A DNA stretch of 64,000 nucleotides, taken from assembly GCA_014379345.1 (NCBI GenBank), contig JACMLY010000030.1, positions 124,001 to 188,000 on the forward strand. Direction: 5' to 3'. Numbering within the stretch: the first letter of the stretch is position 1; every line of letters begins with the position of its first letter. Of this stretch, positions 8,571 through 18,111 are shown one piece after another. The notes under the pieces were generated by a model that was not told where the DNA came from, did no database searches, and was given only the letters and a program-made list of their open reading frames with translations. The DNA comes from Chitinophagaceae bacterium (GTDB taxonomy: Bacteria > Bacteroidota > Bacteroidia > Chitinophagales > Chitinophagaceae). A program made the position numbers and the translations under genes.

Positions 8571-9154
8571 TAAATGATGTATTCCTGCAAAAATAAAACC
8601 AGCCTGTCGGCAGCTTTTTTCCGGTGACTGAATACGTTTTTTTCAACCGTATCCATCTCAGCGAAAGTACGTTTACTTCCCGAAGGCATAAAAACAGGGT
8701 CATAGCCAAAACCCTTTGAACCCCTTTTATGATCAATGATTTGTCCTTCGCAGATACCTTCAAATAAATACTCTTTTCCTTCATATATCAGAGAGATCAC
8801 CGTACGGAACCTGGCCCTTCTATCGCCAATACCCCCAAGATTGCCCAAAAGCTTTTCAATATTTTTGCCTGTATCGACCGTGTCTCCTGCATATCGGGCA
8901 GTTTTGACCCCGGGTTCGCCGTTTAATGCATATACTTCCAGCCCGGTATCTTCACTAAAACAATTTTCGTTGGTAAGCTTATAAATCGTTTGTGATTTTT
9001 CGGATGCATTGGCTTCCAGGGTATCATGGGGTTCCGGAATCTCGATCTCCATCCCTGCTTGTTTTAAACTGACTATATCCACCATATTTCCGATGGCCGA
9101 TTGAATCTCTTCCACTTTATGCGGATTGTTACTGGCAAAAATGAGTTGAGTCAT
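8570..9154 (-). CDS. rdgB: Non-canonical purine NTP pyrophosphatase (HAM1/RdgB)
   Basis: RdgB hydrolyses dITP, ITP and XTP to the monophosphates, keeping deaminated purines out of DNA and RNA. The 194-residue product has the complete signature: FASNNPHKVEEI at the N-terminus (substrate loop), the catalytic acidic block SEDTGLEVYALNGEPGVKTARYAG, and GSKGFGYDPVF near residue 145 (motifs quoted in part). The C-terminal FSHRKKAADRL supplies the nucleobase-specific His-Arg. Length is standard. It sits upstream of and overlaps the ECF sigma gene by one base, so the sigma factor is probably transcribed with this housekeeping gene. Confidence 0.95.
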   Translation of the reverse strand: MTQLIFASNNPHKVEEIQSAIGNMVDIVSLKQAGMEIEIPEPHDTLEANASEKSQTIYKLTNENCFSEDTGLEVYALNGEPGVKTARYAGDTVDTGKNIEKLLGNLGGIGDRRARFRTVISLIYEGKEYLFEGICEGQIIDHKRGSKGFGYDPVFMPSGSKRTFAEMDTVEKNVFSHRKKAADRLVLFLQEYII

Positions 9155-9169
9155 CGTACGGATTGGCTG

Positions 9170-9706
9170 TTATATGGTGCTACTTACATCAAAAAGGGTT
9201 TTCAGGCAGGTCCACAATTTTGTTTTCAATAGCTTTCCTTCCTCTATATCATTGTTAAGTTGATCAAGAGACGGTACGGAGAGATATGTTGAATCTGCAT
9301 AGGTCTGTATTTTAAAATAGGGAAAATTCAGGGGTAATTTTATTTCTGTGAGATCAATACCGAAAAGTATAATGTAGTTACACTTCAATTGTTGTTTAAG
9401 CGTTTGGATATCCACAAATTTATATCCTTCATTGACAATTGCCACATCGCCTATATTGAGTTTGCAGGCGACCAGTATTTTGGTAAGAAACTCCAGGTGT
9501 CTTTCGGGCAGGAATACATCCGAAGAATGATTAACTACAATGGCTATTTTTTTCAAATTGTTACCAAGAAACTTGATCTTATCCGCTGCAGGACCGGTCA
9601 CGGCTTCTTCCCGTTTTTGAGAGGGTATTCCGTCATTAACCACGAATACATTTTTATAAAGCTCAGCAATCAAAATATCTGGAAGGATCAAGTTTTCTAG
9701 TGACAT
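9170..9706 (-). CDS. Conserved-looking protein of unknown function
   Basis: A 178-residue cytoplasmic protein without signal peptide or membrane helix. It reads like an alpha/beta domain: KKIAIVVNHSSDVFLPERHLEF, NIGDVAIVNEG, LKCNYIILFGIDLTEI, FPYFKIQTYADSTYLSVPSL (each a strand followed by a helix or loop). I do not recognise the family. The start at MSLENLILPDILIAELYKN is natural. It is the first gene of a minus-strand run into rdgB (15-base gap), and it diverges from ilvE across a 115-base region containing a perfect 16-base palindrome. Confidence 0.7.
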   Translation of the reverse strand: MSLENLILPDILIAELYKNVFVVNDGIPSQKREEAVTGPAADKIKFLGNNLKKIAIVVNHSSDVFLPERHLEFLTKILVACKLNIGDVAIVNEGYKFVDIQTLKQQLKCNYIILFGIDLTEIKLPLNFPYFKIQTYADSTYLSVPSLDQLNNDIEEGKLLKTKLWTCLKTLFDVSSTI

Positions 9707-9736
9707 GAGGGAGTAAGTAAATTATTTGTACTGAAC

Positions 9737-9752
9737 ACTAACACGTGTTAGT
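9737..9752. promoter_or_regulatory. Perfect 16-base palindrome, possible operator
   Basis: ACTAACACGTGTTAGT is an exact palindrome with no spacer, placed between the divergent starts of the 9170-9706 gene and ilvE. Size and symmetry suit a dimeric helix-turn-helix repressor of the TetR or similar class. No such regulator is encoded next to it. Confidence 0.45.
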
Positions 9753-9821
9753 AAAATTTATGCCGATTTTTTGCAAGGCCGAAGTTTGTTCGTTTCTTTG
9801 TAATAACAAAAATAATCTATT

Positions 9822-10886
9822 ATGATCGCGGCTTATGGCATTCCGGTTACAAGAGTTGAGCGTAGCAAATTGCACGATATCCCCCTGGAAAATATACCTT
9901 TCGGCAAATATTTCACCGATCATATGCTTGAAGCTGATTATGAAAACGGCGAATGGAAAAATATTGAAATTAAGCCCTACCAACCCCTGTTATTAAGCCC
10001 TTCCGTAGCCGCCTTGCATTACGGTCAGGCAATTTTTGAAGGCATTAAAGCGTATAAAGACAAAGAAGGAAATCCATTTATCTTTCGCCCTGTGGATAAC
10101 TACAAACGGTTCAATCTTTCAGCGGAACGTATGCAGATGCCGACAGTGCCCAGGGAGTTATTTGTGGAGGGTATGCGTCAGTTAATTGACCTAGATAAAA
10201 ACTGGATCCCTGAAAAGGATGACCATTCCCTGTATATACGTCCTTTCATGTTTTCATCTGATGAACTGATCGGCGTCAGACCTTCCGACACGTATAAATT
10301 CATGATCATTTTAAGTCCTACAGGTCCGTATTACGTGGCGCCCATGCGGATTTATGTCGAAGAGCATTATTCAAGGGCAGCACCCGGCGGGATTGGTTAT
10401 GCCAAGGCTGCGGGAAACTATGGGGCCAGCATGCTGGTTACTGCTGAAGCAAAGAAAAAAGGATATGACCAGGTGCTTTGGACAGACGCGCTTGAGCATA
10501 AATATGTTCAGGAAATTGGTACCATGAATGTTTTCTTTATTATAGGCGACAAGGCAATTACGCCCGATCTGACTCAGGGAACAATTCTGGCCGGCGTTAC
10601 CAGGGAAAGTGCCGTGACCTTATTGGAGGAGATGGGTTACAAGGTGGAAGAGCGGAAAATCAGTATCGACGAATTGGTTGAAGCGTATCAGGCAGGATCT
10701 TTAAACGAGGTATTCGGCACTGGAACCGCGGCAACCATATCCCTGATCAAAGAACTGCGATATAAAGATTTTGTAATGAATTTTGATGTGAGCAAGTGGG
10801 AAGCAGCACCCGAATTGAAAAAAAGATTAAACGATATCCGCCAAAGCAAAGTGATCGACAAGCACGGCTGGATGTACAAAGTATAA
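9822..10886 (+). CDS. ilvE: Branched-chain amino acid aminotransferase
   Basis: This PLP enzyme (EC 2.6.1.42) interconverts Leu, Ile and Val with their 2-oxo acids using glutamate. The 354-residue product is of the longer eukaryote-like BCAT type: YGQAIFEGIKAYKDKEG, FIFRPVDNYKRFNLSAERM, LYIRPFMFSSDELIGVRPS, then GGIGYAKAAGNYGASMLVT with the PLP-binding Lys, and EIGTMNVFFII; the Thr-Gly phosphate-cup region is FGTGTAATISLI (motifs quoted in part). All are intact. A TTTCTTTG box about 25 bases upstream resembles the local promoter type, and a hairpin terminator follows the gene. Confidence 0.95.
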   Translation: MIAAYGIPVTRVERSKLHDIPLENIPFGKYFTDHMLEADYENGEWKNIEIKPYQPLLLSPSVAALHYGQAIFEGIKAYKDKEGNPFIFRPVDNYKRFNLSAERMQMPTVPRELFVEGMRQLIDLDKNWIPEKDDHSLYIRPFMFSSDELIGVRPSDTYKFMIILSPTGPYYVAPMRIYVEEHYSRAAPGGIGYAKAAGNYGASMLVTAEAKKKGYDQVLWTDALEHKYVQEIGTMNVFFIIGDKAITPDLTQGTILAGVTRESAVTLLEEMGYKVEERKISIDELVEAYQAGSLNEVFGTGTAATISLIKELRYKDFVMNFDVSKWEAAPELKKRLNDIRQSKVIDKHGWMYKV

Positions 10887-10902
10887 GGCAGCCAAACGCA
10901 AA

Positions 10903-10948
10903 GAATCCCCGGTTCCTGGTACACAATAGGGAAACCGGCGATTTTTTA
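10903..10948 (+). terminator. Rho-independent terminator after ilvE
   Basis: The arms AATCCCCGGTT and AACCGGCGATT enclose about 20 bases and are followed by TTTTTTATTTTG. It separates ilvE from the ribosomal str cluster. Confidence 0.6.
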
Positions 10949-10972
10949 TTTTGTTATTTGCCCGATGAAAAT

Positions 10973-10980
10973 TACCTTTG
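10973..10980 (+). promoter_or_regulatory. Promoter of the rpsL-rpsG unit
   Basis: TACCTTTG matches TAnnTTTG, with TTG at 10951-10953, 19 bases upstream. The rpsL start codon follows 25 bases later. Confidence 0.62.
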
Positions 10981-11005
10981 CCCTCCCAAAATTTAAAAGG
11001 TCAAA

Positions 11006-11386
11006 ATGCCTACAATTCAACAATTGGTTCGAAAAGGAAGAGAGATTATCAAAGCGAAAAGTAAGTCCAGAGCTTTGGATGCGTGTCCGTTCAGAAGAGG
11101 AGTATGCACCCGTGTATATACCACCACACCGAAGAAACCGAACTCAGCACTGCGTAAGGTGGCTAAGGTGCGTTTAACAAATAAAATTGAGGTGATCGCC
11201 TATATTCCCGGTGAAGGACATAACCTGCAGGAACACTCAATCGTATTGGTTAGAGGTGGTCGTGTGAAAGATCTTCCTGGTGTGCGGTATCATATTGTGA
11301 GGGGAAGCCTTGATACTGCAGGTGTAAAAGACCGTAAGAAGAGCCGTTCTAAATACGGAACTAAAAAAGAAAAAGCAAAAAAGTAA
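11006..11386 (+). CDS. rpsL: 30S ribosomal protein S12
   Basis: S12 lies at the decoding centre of the small subunit. The 126-residue sequence begins [12 protein letters not shown] and carries the conserved loop [17 protein letters not shown] and the segment [20 protein letters not shown]. The Lys residues at the two positions where streptomycin-resistance changes usually occur are wild type (TPKKPNS and the RVKDLPG loop). Its tail is Lys-rich. It is the first gene of the str cluster with rpsG 56 bases downstream. Confidence 0.98.
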   Translation: MPTIQQLVRKGREIIKAKSKSRALDACPFRRGVCTRVYTTTPKKPNSALRKVAKVRLTNKIEVIAYIPGEGHNLQEHSIVLVRGGRVKDLPGVRYHIVRGSLDTAGVKDRKKSRSKYGTKKEKAKK

Positions 11387-11442
11387 ATAAATCAGCGTTG
11401 GGATAGTTCAATCACTTGTTCTATCCAAAAATCAGCTTTACT

Positions 11443-11910
11443 ATGAGGAAAACAAAAGCAAAGAAAATTGCTCCCGCTCCAGATGCGAAATACAATGATG
11501 CCCTTGTAACCCGCTTTGTAAACAATTTAATGTGGGGCGGCAAAAAAAATACTGCTTTCAATATTTTTTATGATGCTGTAGAGCGTATTACCAAGCAGAC
11601 CGGTGAAAACGGGTATGATGTTTGGAAAAGGGCCTTAGCCAATATTACTCCCGCAGTTGAGGTTAGAAGCCGTCGTATTGGTGGAGCTACCTTCCAGATT
11701 CCTTCTGAGGTTCGCCCCGACAGAAAAATTTCACTCAGCATGAAATGGCTGATCCGTTATAGCCGTGAAAGAAACGGAAGAAGTATGGGTGAAAAACTGG
11801 CAAATGAAGTGATTGCGGCCAGCAAGGGAGAGGGTGGTGCTTTCAAGAAGAAAGAAGATACCCATCGCATGGCGGAAGCAAATAAAGCGTTTGCTCACTT
11901 CAGAGTATAA
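11443..11910 (+). CDS. rpsG: 30S ribosomal protein S7
   Basis: S7 nucleates assembly of the 30S head and contacts E-site tRNA. I choose the start MRKTKAKKIAPAPDAKY (155 residues) because this is the standard N-terminus; an upstream ATG at 11416 adds nine unrelated residues. Conserved parts include VTRFVNNLMWGGKKNTAF, the helix YDVWKRALANITPAVEVRSRRIGG (quoted partly as PAVEVRSRRIGG) and RYSRERNGRSMGEKLANE. A hairpin terminator follows, so fusA is expressed separately. Confidence 0.97.
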   Translation: MRKTKAKKIAPAPDAKYNDALVTRFVNNLMWGGKKNTAFNIFYDAVERITKQTGENGYDVWKRALANITPAVEVRSRRIGGATFQIPSEVRPDRKISLSMKWLIRYSRERNGRSMGEKLANEVIAASKGEGGAFKKKEDTHRMAEANKAFAHFRV

Positions 11911-11934
11911 AATAATTTTGAATGTTATCTTAAA

Positions 11935-11963
11935 TAGCCCTGCAGCAATGCGGGGCTTTTTAT
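11935..11963 (+). terminator. Rho-independent terminator after rpsG
   Basis: AGCCCTGC and GCGGGGCT pair (one G-T) around a six-base loop, followed by TTTTTATT. Confidence 0.75.
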
Positions 11964-12076
11964 TGATTATGAACATTGTTCCGGTGTTGGGTTTTTTAAA
12001 TCTGATCACTCAAACAAATAATAAAAACCTGGTTTAATAGATCAACAATAATTCAAAACTTTGCAGGGAATTTACT

Positions 12077-12084
12077 TACCTTTG
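12077..12084 (+). promoter_or_regulatory. Promoter box of fusA
   Basis: TACCTTTG matches the Bacteroidota -7 box and lies 60 bases before the fusA start codon; a -33 TTG at ideal spacing is not obvious. Confidence 0.5.
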
Positions 12085-12143
12085 CACACCCAAATTCAGG
12101 AATATTTTGTTCCTGAATCATTAAAAAGAAAACAACACAAGTC

Positions 12144-14288
12144 ATGGCAGACTTACGACTACAAAGAAATTTTGGTATTGCGGCTCATATCGATGCCGGC
12201 AAGACAACTACAACAGAGCGAATACTACGATATACCGGCATGATACATAAAATAGGTGAGGTACACGAAGGTGCGGCCACCACCGACTGGATGGAGCAGG
12301 AAAAAGAAAGAGGTATTACTATCACTTCAGCAGCTGTAAGCTGTCAATGGAAATTTCCTACCATTAAAGGGAAAGACGGTGCTGACACTAAGAATTATTA
12401 TTTCAATATTATAGACACACCCGGTCACGTGGATTTTACTGTTGAGGTAGAACGTTCTATGCGTGTATTGGACGGGCTGATCGCTTTGTTTTCTGCCGTA
12501 GATGGCGTTGAACCACAATCTGAAACTGTTTGGAGGCAGGCCAACCGTTATAAAGTACCCCGCATTGGTTTTGTGAACAAGATGGATAGGGCAGGGGCTG
12601 ATTTCTTAATGGTGGTTAAACAGGTTAGGGAAATGTTGGGTGCAAAAGCGGTTCCCTTGCAATTGCCGATCGGTGCCGAAGAGGATTTTATTGGAGTCGT
12701 TGACCTGATCACTATGAAAGGTGTCATCTGGGATATGGCTACCGAAGGAATGACCTTTGATGAAATCCCTGTTCCCGCCGACATGCAGGAAGATGCTGAA
12801 TACTGGAGGGGTCAGTTAATTGAAGCGGTTGCAGAATACGATGATAAATTAATGGAGAAGTTTTTTGATGATCCAAATACGATCACACAGGATGAAGTGC
12901 ATGAAGCGGTTCGAAAGGCAACAATCGATCTGAGTATTGTGCCGATGATGTGTGGTTCTTCTTTCAAAAATAAAGGGGTTCAAACGGCGCTGGATGCAGT
13001 TTGTCGTTATTTGCCGTCTCCGGTGGATGTTGGTGCAGTAGTAGGATTAGATCCCGATACTGGGGAAGAAGTTTCGCGCAAACCGGATCCAAAAGAACCT
13101 TTTGCAGCCCTTGCATTCAAGATCATGACGGATCCATTCGTGGGACGCCTCGCATTCTTCCGCTGCTATAGCGGCCATCTCGATGCCGGCTCGTATGTAA
13201 AAAATATGCGTAGCGGGAAGAACGAACGCATCAGCAGGATCTTGAAAATGTTTGCCAATAAACAGAATCCAATTGATTTTATCGAGGCGGGAGATATCGG
13301 AGCAGCAGTTGGGTTTAAAGAAATAAAAACGGGGGATACCTTATGCGATGAGGATCATCCGATCGTTCTGGAAAATATGTTTATTCCGGAACCGGTTATC
13401 GCTGTCGCCATCGAACCAAAGGCCCAGGCCGATGTAGACAAAATGGGCACGGCCATTTCAAAACTTGTGGAGGAAGATCCCACTCTTCGTGTAAATACAG
13501 ACGAGGAAACAGGGCAAACGATTTTGCGTGGAATGGGTGAATTACACCTCGAGATCATCGTAGACCGAATGCGCAGGGAATTCAAGGTGGAAGTAAACCA
13601 GGGGGCGCCCATGGTAGCTTATAAAGAAGCATTCCAGGCGACGATCACACACCGTGAGATACTGAAAAAACAGACCGGTGGTCGTGGTAAATTCGCCGAT
13701 ATTGTTTTCGAATTCGGACCAGCAGATGAAGAATTCCTGAAAGAGGGAAAAGGTCATTATCAGTTCATCAATGATATTTTCGGAGGTTCCATCCCGCGTG
13801 AATTTATTCCTGCTATCCAGAAAGGTTTTGAAACTTCCATGGGTACCGGGGTATTGGCTGGTTACCCGGTTGAAAACATGAAAGTGCGCGTTTTTGATGG
13901 TAGTTTTCACCAGGTGGATTCTGACTCGATGTCGTTTGAATTGTGTGCAAAAGGCGGGTTCCGCGAGGCAGCACGCAAAGCCAAACCGGTGCTACTCGAA
14001 CCGATCATGAAGGTAGAAGTGATTACCCCAGATTTATACATGGGTGATGTAACGGGCGATCTTAATCGTCGCCGTGGTATGCTCGAAGGAATGGACAGCC
14101 GTGCAGGTGCACAGGTCATCAAAGCCAAAGTACCATTGAGTGAAATGTTCGGTTATGTAACCCAGTTGCGAAGTCTATCATCCGGCCGCGCCACTTCAAC
14201 CATGGAATTCTCTCATTACTCTCCTGCACCAAGTGGAATTGCTGAGGAAGTGATCACCAAGGTGAAGGGAAAAGTGAAAGTTGATTAA
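12144..14288 (+). CDS. fusA: Elongation factor G
   Basis: EF-G is the GTPase that drives tRNA-mRNA translocation. The 714-residue protein has the P-loop [15 protein letters not shown] (residues about 11-25), the G3 motif [15 protein letters not shown], the switch-I/G2 sequence [12 protein letters not shown], and G4 NKMDRAGAD. Domains II-V follow, with the domain IV/V landmarks [18 protein letters not shown] and [17 protein letters not shown]. Tuf is not adjacent, as is normal in Bacteroidota where tuf is with the rpoB region. It has its own promoter-like box and a strong terminator. Confidence 0.98.
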   Translation: MADLRLQRNFGIAAHIDAGKTTTTERILRYTGMIHKIGEVHEGAATTDWMEQEKERGITITSAAVSCQWKFPTIKGKDGADTKNYYFNIIDTPGHVDFTVEVERSMRVLDGLIALFSAVDGVEPQSETVWRQANRYKVPRIGFVNKMDRAGADFLMVVKQVREMLGAKAVPLQLPIGAEEDFIGVVDLITMKGVIWDMATEGMTFDEIPVPADMQEDAEYWRGQLIEAVAEYDDKLMEKFFDDPNTITQDEVHEAVRKATIDLSIVPMMCGSSFKNKGVQTALDAVCRYLPSPVDVGAVVGLDPDTGEEVSRKPDPKEPFAALAFKIMTDPFVGRLAFFRCYSGHLDAGSYVKNMRSGKNERISRILKMFANKQNPIDFIEAGDIGAAVGFKEIKTGDTLCDEDHPIVLENMFIPEPVIAVAIEPKAQADVDKMGTAISKLVEEDPTLRVNTDEETGQTILRGMGELHLEIIVDRMRREFKVEVNQGAPMVAYKEAFQATITHREILKKQTGGRGKFADIVFEFGPADEEFLKEGKGHYQFINDIFGGSIPREFIPAIQKGFETSMGTGVLAGYPVENMKVRVFDGSFHQVDSDSMSFELCAKGGFREAARKAKPVLLEPIMKVEVITPDLYMGDVTGDLNRRRGMLEGMDSRAGAQVIKAKVPLSEMFGYVTQLRSLSSGRATSTMEFSHYSPAPSGIAEEVITKVKGKVKVD

Positions 14289-14311
14289 AAACACTGCTAA
14301 TATACAAGTTC

Positions 14312-14340
14312 AAAGCTCCTGTTTTATCAGGAGCTTTTTT
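14312..14340 (+). terminator. Rho-independent terminator after fusA
   Basis: AAAGCTCCTG and CAGGAGCTTT form a 10-bp stem with a short TTTTAT loop and a T-run. It ends the fusA transcript before the S10 cluster. Confidence 0.85.
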
Positions 14341-14475
14341 AATAATTCCGGGTTTGTGCACCCAATATCGGGATATGCACCTTAGTTTACTGAGTATGAT
14401 TTTCCTAAAATTGTGGCCATCTCTTGGAATTCCATATATTTCTTTGAATATCTACAAAAATTCCTTCCTCAAATC

Positions 14476-14506
14476 TTTGCAGGTTATCTGTAACCCCTTA
14501 CCTTTG
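14476..14506 (+). promoter_or_regulatory. Promoter of the S10-spc ribosomal cluster
   Basis: TTTG at 14476-14479, a 19-base spacer and TACCTTTG at 14499-14506 form the best match in this window to the Bacteroidota promoter. The rpsJ start is 30 bases downstream. Confidence 0.7.
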
Positions 14507-14536
14507 CATCCCATTCGAAAAAATGGATTTTGACTT

Positions 14537-14842
14537 ATGTCTCAAAGAATTAGAATCAAATTACAGTCTTACGATCATAATCTGGTAGATAAATCTGCCG
14601 AAAAGATCGTAAAAACAGTGCGTAGCACTGGCGCCGTAGTAACAGGACCTATTCCCTTACCTACCCGCAAAAAGATCTTTACTGTATTGCGTTCACCACA
14701 CGTAAACAAGAAAAGCCGTGAGCAGTTCCAACTGGCTACTCACAAGCGTTTGCTGGACATCTACACGTCTTCTTCAAGAACAGTGGATGCATTGAGCAAA
14801 CTGGATTTGCCAAGTGGTGTGGATGTTGAGATCAAAGCGTAA
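14537..14842 (+). CDS. rpsJ: 30S ribosomal protein S10
   Basis: S10 is a 30S head protein and also the NusE partner in antitermination. The 101-residue sequence has [48 protein letters not shown] (conserved loop, quoted in part as [19 protein letters not shown]) and the C-terminus [13 protein letters not shown]. It is the first gene of the cluster and is followed by an exceptionally long, structured 320-base gap before rplC. Confidence 0.98.
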   Translation: MSQRIRIKLQSYDHNLVDKSAEKIVKTVRSTGAVVTGPIPLPTRKKIFTVLRSPHVNKKSREQFQLATHKRLLDIYTSSSRTVDALSKLDLPSGVDVEIKA

Positions 14843-15162
14843 TCCTCTACCCCCCTTTAAGAAAGGGGGAGGGGAAAAAAGTTCTTTTTATACAATTATA
14901 TCATCTCCCAACTTTTTCTGATCGAAAAAGGAAAGGAGCGCTGATTATTCAAAAATTCTTCTTTGCTCTATTGAGTGAAGAAGGCAACATATGAACTAGC
15001 CGTTCGGGGTTAGTTTACTGTCGGTACTTCCTACAGCGTATTTCGGCCCACATGGTTCGGCTTCGCTCACCACGGAAAAGGTCGATGGCAAACGGGGATT
15101 GAAGTCCTGGTGGTATTCCATCATTACTGTCTCTTCAACTACGAAGGCACAAACCCACTACA
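14843..15162 (+). other. 320-base structured gap between rpsJ and rplC
   Basis: No gene is visible. It starts with an inverted word CCCCCTTTAAGAAAGGGGG near 14851-14870, followed by AT-rich sequence. Further on are hairpins at 14994-15015 (AACTAGCC/GGGGTTAGTT around GTTC) and 15053-15072 (TGGT...ACCA closing GGCTTCGC). The second half is more GC-rich than other gaps and could be a leader RNA controlling rplC and later genes, an r-protein binding site, or a remnant repeat. A leader role is inference from position and apparent folding. Confidence 0.5.
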
Positions 15163-15780
15163 ATGAAGGGAATTATTGGAAAAAAAATCGGGATGACCAG
15201 CATCTTTAGTTCCGATGGTAAGCAGACCTCCTGCACCATCATTGAGGCCGGCCCCTGTGTAGTTACCCAGGTAAAGACTACAGAATCAGATGGCTACAGC
15301 GCAGTGCAGTTAGCATTTGGCGACAAAAACGAAAAACATTCCACGGCAGCAGCAAGAAATCACTTCTCAAAAGCAAATACTCCTGCCAAGAAATTTGTAA
15401 AGGAATTCCGCGATTTTTCTCTCGAAAAAGCATTGGGCGATAATATTACAGTAGACATATTCAGCGAAGGCGAAAAAGTAAATATAGTAGGCACCACCAA
15501 AGGAAAGGGTTTTCAGGGTGTGGTTAAACGTCATGGTATGCATGGTGTAGGTGGACAATCACATGGTCAGCATGACCGCCAGAGAGCTCCCGGTTCAATT
15601 GGTAACTCTTCTGATGCTTCCCGTGTTTTTAAAGGTATGCGAATGGCTGGCCGCATGGGTGGCGACAGAGTGAAAATGAAAGGCTTGAAAGTAATTAAGA
15701 TTTTCCCTGATAAGAATTATATACTGGTTAGCGGTTCGGTACCTGGCCACAATGGTTCTATTGTATTAATCCAGAAATAA
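15163..15780 (+). CDS. rplC: 50S ribosomal protein L3
   Basis: L3 is an early-assembling 50S protein that reaches the peptidyl transferase centre. The 205-residue protein starts [16 protein letters not shown] and has the conserved [20 protein letters not shown] and the extension [24 protein letters not shown] (conserved core '[16 protein letters not shown]'), ending in [16 protein letters not shown]. Complete and intact. A 51-base gap made of repeated ATCAG words separates it from rplD. Confidence 0.97.
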   Translation: MKGIIGKKIGMTSIFSSDGKQTSCTIIEAGPCVVTQVKTTESDGYSAVQLAFGDKNEKHSTAAARNHFSKANTPAKKFVKEFRDFSLEKALGDNITVDIFSEGEKVNIVGTTKGKGFQGVVKRHGMHGVGGQSHGQHDRQRAPGSIGNSSDASRVFKGMRMAGRMGGDRVKMKGLKVIKIFPDKNYILVSGSVPGHNGSIVLIQK

Positions 15781-15831
15781 TCAGCATTAATCAGCGAAAT
15801 CAGAAGTATTAATCAGAATCAATCAGAAGTC
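15781..15831 (+). repeat. ATCAG word tract between rplC and rplD
   Basis: The gap consists of the word AATCAG repeated six times in variable phase (AATCAGC, AATCAGAA and similar). Unlike most other gaps here only one arm is present, with no clear complementary half. Confidence 0.7.
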
Positions 15832-16473
15832 ATGCAAGTAGATGTTTTAAATATAAAAGGGGAGAAGACCGGTCGTTCTGTAGACCTGCCAGATGAAATA
15901 TTTGGTATTGAACCCAATGATCATGTGATCTATCTGGCCGTTAAGCAATACCTCGCGGCTCAGCGCCAGGGAACACATAAGGTAAAAACCCGTATGGAAG
16001 TAAAAGGATCCAGCAAAAAGTTACATCGCCAAAAAGGTACCGGCGGTTCCCGTAAAGGAAACCTGCGTAATCCTTTGTATAAAGGTGGTGGTACTATTTT
16101 CGGACCTAAACCGCGCGATTACGATTTTAAGCTGAATTATAAAGTGAAAGGCCTTGCAAAGTGCTCGGCACTTTCGTACAAGGTGAAAGAAAACAATTTA
16201 GTGGTGCTTGAAGATGTTCAACTGGAAGTACCAAAGACCAGGGACTTTACGGGCATTCTGAAAAGCCTGCAGGCAGATCGTAAAAAAATATTGGTATTAA
16301 CGGGTGATGACAACACCAATTTCTACCGGTCATTCAGAAACCTTCCGAATGTACAGGGATACCAGTTCAACGATATGAATACATACGACATTGTTAATTC
16401 AAATGTTGTTCTTGTTACCGAAAGTGCTGTGAAGAAGATCGTTGAAGATGTAAAAGATGTTAGCGCGAATTAA
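15832..16473 (+). CDS. rplD: 50S ribosomal protein L4
   Basis: L4 binds domain I of 23S rRNA and lines the exit tunnel; in enterobacteria it also represses its own operon. The 213-residue protein shows the tunnel loop KKLHRQKGTGGSRKGNLRNPLYKGGG (quoted in part as HRQKGTGGSRKGNLRNP) and FGPKPRDYDFKLN, as well as the C-terminal Rossmann-like half. Length is a little longer than the Escherichia coli protein (201). Confidence 0.97.
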   Translation: MQVDVLNIKGEKTGRSVDLPDEIFGIEPNDHVIYLAVKQYLAAQRQGTHKVKTRMEVKGSSKKLHRQKGTGGSRKGNLRNPLYKGGGTIFGPKPRDYDFKLNYKVKGLAKCSALSYKVKENNLVVLEDVQLEVPKTRDFTGILKSLQADRKKILVLTGDDNTNFYRSFRNLPNVQGYQFNDMNTYDIVNSNVVLVTESAVKKIVEDVKDVSAN

Positions 16474-16542
16474 GGCAAATGGAGGCGGATTGACGCTAAT
16501 TATGCCTTGGATTATTATTAATTGAAAAAAAATTATTAAGAG

Positions 16543-16842
16543 ATGAAGCTCTCTGAAGTTCTTGTAAGACCTATCGTTACCGAAAAAAGCAATAAGCTTA
16601 CCGACCAGCGCAGAACGTATGCTTTTCGTGTAGATCGCAAGGCGAATAAATTGGAAATTAAAAAAGCCATTGAAGACTTTTACGGTGTCAGCGTGATAGA
16701 CGTGAATACAGTAGTAGTTCCAAGCAAGGCAAAATCGAAATTCACCAAAGCCGGTTTTATTTCAGGCCGTAAACCGGGCTTTAAAAAAGCATACGTAACT
16801 GTTGCAGAAGGTGAAAATATAGATCTGTATGCGAACATTTGA
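16543..16842 (+). CDS. rplW: 50S ribosomal protein L23
   Basis: L23 sits at the tunnel exit, where trigger factor and SRP dock. The 99-residue protein has VRPIVTEKSNKLTDQRRTYAF and ANKLEIKKAIEDFYGVSVIDVNTV, the family's N-terminal and central motifs (quoted in part). Gap of 69 bases after rplD. Confidence 0.97.
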   Translation: MKLSEVLVRPIVTEKSNKLTDQRRTYAFRVDRKANKLEIKKAIEDFYGVSVIDVNTVVVPSKAKSKFTKAGFISGRKPGFKKAYVTVAEGENIDLYANI

Positions 16843-16959
16843 TCCTTCTCCTCAACAGGAGTGGGAGCTGTTTTATAAATAAAGAATGGTTGGCAAGACC
16901 GCAAATATTGCAAATAATTTAAAAATCTAAAAACGTTCGCCAATTGGCGGATTCAGGAT

Positions 16960-17799
16960 ATGGCACTGAAAAAATACAAACCGATTACAGCAGGAACGCG
17001 TTGGAGAATTGGGAATGCATATGCTGAAATAACAAGCGATGAGCCTGAGAAGAGCCTATTGGAAAAAACGACTTCTACGGGTGGAAGGAATGCCCAGGGA
17101 AGAAGGGCTATGCGCTATATGGGTGGCGGTCATAAAAAAATGTACCGTATGATCGATTTCAAAAGAAACAAAAAGGAAATTCCTGCAACGGTTGTTTCTA
17201 TTGAATATGATCCGAATCGTACGGCTTTTATCGCCCTACTCAATTATGCAGATGGTGAAAAGAGGTATATACTTGCTCCGCAGGGCTTACAGGTTGGAGG
17301 AGCTATCATTGCCGGAGACGCCGTTGCACCTGAAGTTGGGAATGCATTGCAAATGAAGAATATTCCTTTGGGTACAAATATTCACAATATTGAAATGCAG
17401 CCTGGACAGGGTGGTAAACTGGTTCGCAGTGCAGGAACATCCGCGCAATTGACGAACAAGGAAGAGAGGTATGCGGTGTTGAAGATGCCTTCCGGTGAAT
17501 TAAGAAAAGTATTGATCAAGTGTTATGCAACGGTTGGTGTAGTAAGCAATAGCGATCACAATCTGGAGATGATGGGTAAGGCTGGCCGTAACCGTTGGAA
17601 GGGCATTCGTCCTCGTACTCGTGGTGTTGCCATGAATCCGGTTGATCACCCGATGGGTGGCGGTGAGGGTAAAGCATCAGGCGGTCACCCACGCTCACGA
17701 ACCGGCAAGTATGCAAAGGGATTGAAAACGCGTCAGAGAGGAAAAGGAAGCGATAAGCTGATCATACAAACTAAAAAAGGAAAGAAAATTTCACAATAA
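16960..17799 (+). CDS. rplB: 50S ribosomal protein L2
   Basis: L2 is the highly conserved protein next to the peptidyl transferase centre. The 279-residue product has [25 protein letters not shown] (quoted as [15 protein letters not shown]), [25 protein letters not shown], and the C-terminal loop [18 protein letters not shown], which carries the conserved His next to the active centre. Complete. Confidence 0.98.
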   Translation: MALKKYKPITAGTRWRIGNAYAEITSDEPEKSLLEKTTSTGGRNAQGRRAMRYMGGGHKKMYRMIDFKRNKKEIPATVVSIEYDPNRTAFIALLNYADGEKRYILAPQGLQVGGAIIAGDAVAPEVGNALQMKNIPLGTNIHNIEMQPGQGGKLVRSAGTSAQLTNKEERYAVLKMPSGELRKVLIKCYATVGVVSNSDHNLEMMGKAGRNRWKGIRPRTRGVAMNPVDHPMGGGEGKASGGHPRSRTGKYAKGLKTRQRGKGSDKLIIQTKKGKKISQ

Positions 17800-17838
17800 A
17801 TGTGAAAATTTCACATTTTCACATTTTCAAATTAGAAT
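17800..17838 (+). repeat. Self-complementary TTTTCACA tract between rplB and rpsS
   Basis: TGTGAAAATTTCACATTTTCACATTTTC: the word TTTCACA is repeated with about 9-base period and preceded by its complement TGTGAAA, so a small hairpin is possible. It is the smallest member of the word-repeat gaps. Confidence 0.6.
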
Positions 17839-18111
17839 ATGGCTCGTTCAATTAAAAAAGGTCCTTATGTAGCCCCCAGGTTGGAGAACAAGGTGTTAGC
17901 TATTAATGAAGGAAAGGCAAAAAAGGGAGTGCTCAAAACATGGAGCCGTCGGTCAACGATTACTCCTGATTTTGTGGGACATACATTTGCTGTGCACAAC
18001 GGCAATAAGTTTATCCCTGTGTATGTAACGGAGTTCATGGTGGGACATAAGCTCGGCGAGTTTGCTCCTACCCGGAACTTTAAAGGGCATTCTAGTAAAA
18101 AAGTGGCATAA
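17839..18111 (+). CDS. rpsS: 30S ribosomal protein S19
   Basis: S19 is a 30S head protein. The 90-residue sequence contains [40 protein letters not shown] and [16 protein letters not shown], all family hallmarks. Followed by a 107-base word-repeat gap. Confidence 0.98.
   Translation: MARSIKKGPYVAPRLENKVLAINEGKAKKGVLKTWSRRSTITPDFVGHTFAVHNGNKFIPVYVTEFMVGHKLGEFAPTRNFKGHSSKKVA

Noticed and set aside
13542..13910. Open frame antisense to fusA (122 codons)
   Set aside because: Shadow of the strongly biased fusA coding sequence; no promoter or domain, and EF-G is intact there.
15053..15072. Integration (att) site or IS remnant
   Set aside because: TGGTTCGGCTTCGCTCACCA is a small hairpin and no second copy flanks a mobile segment in this window.
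14841..15160. Broken gene or pseudogene between rpsJ and rplC
   Set aside because: No frame in six shows a recognisable protein fragment; a structured leader or repeat is more likely.
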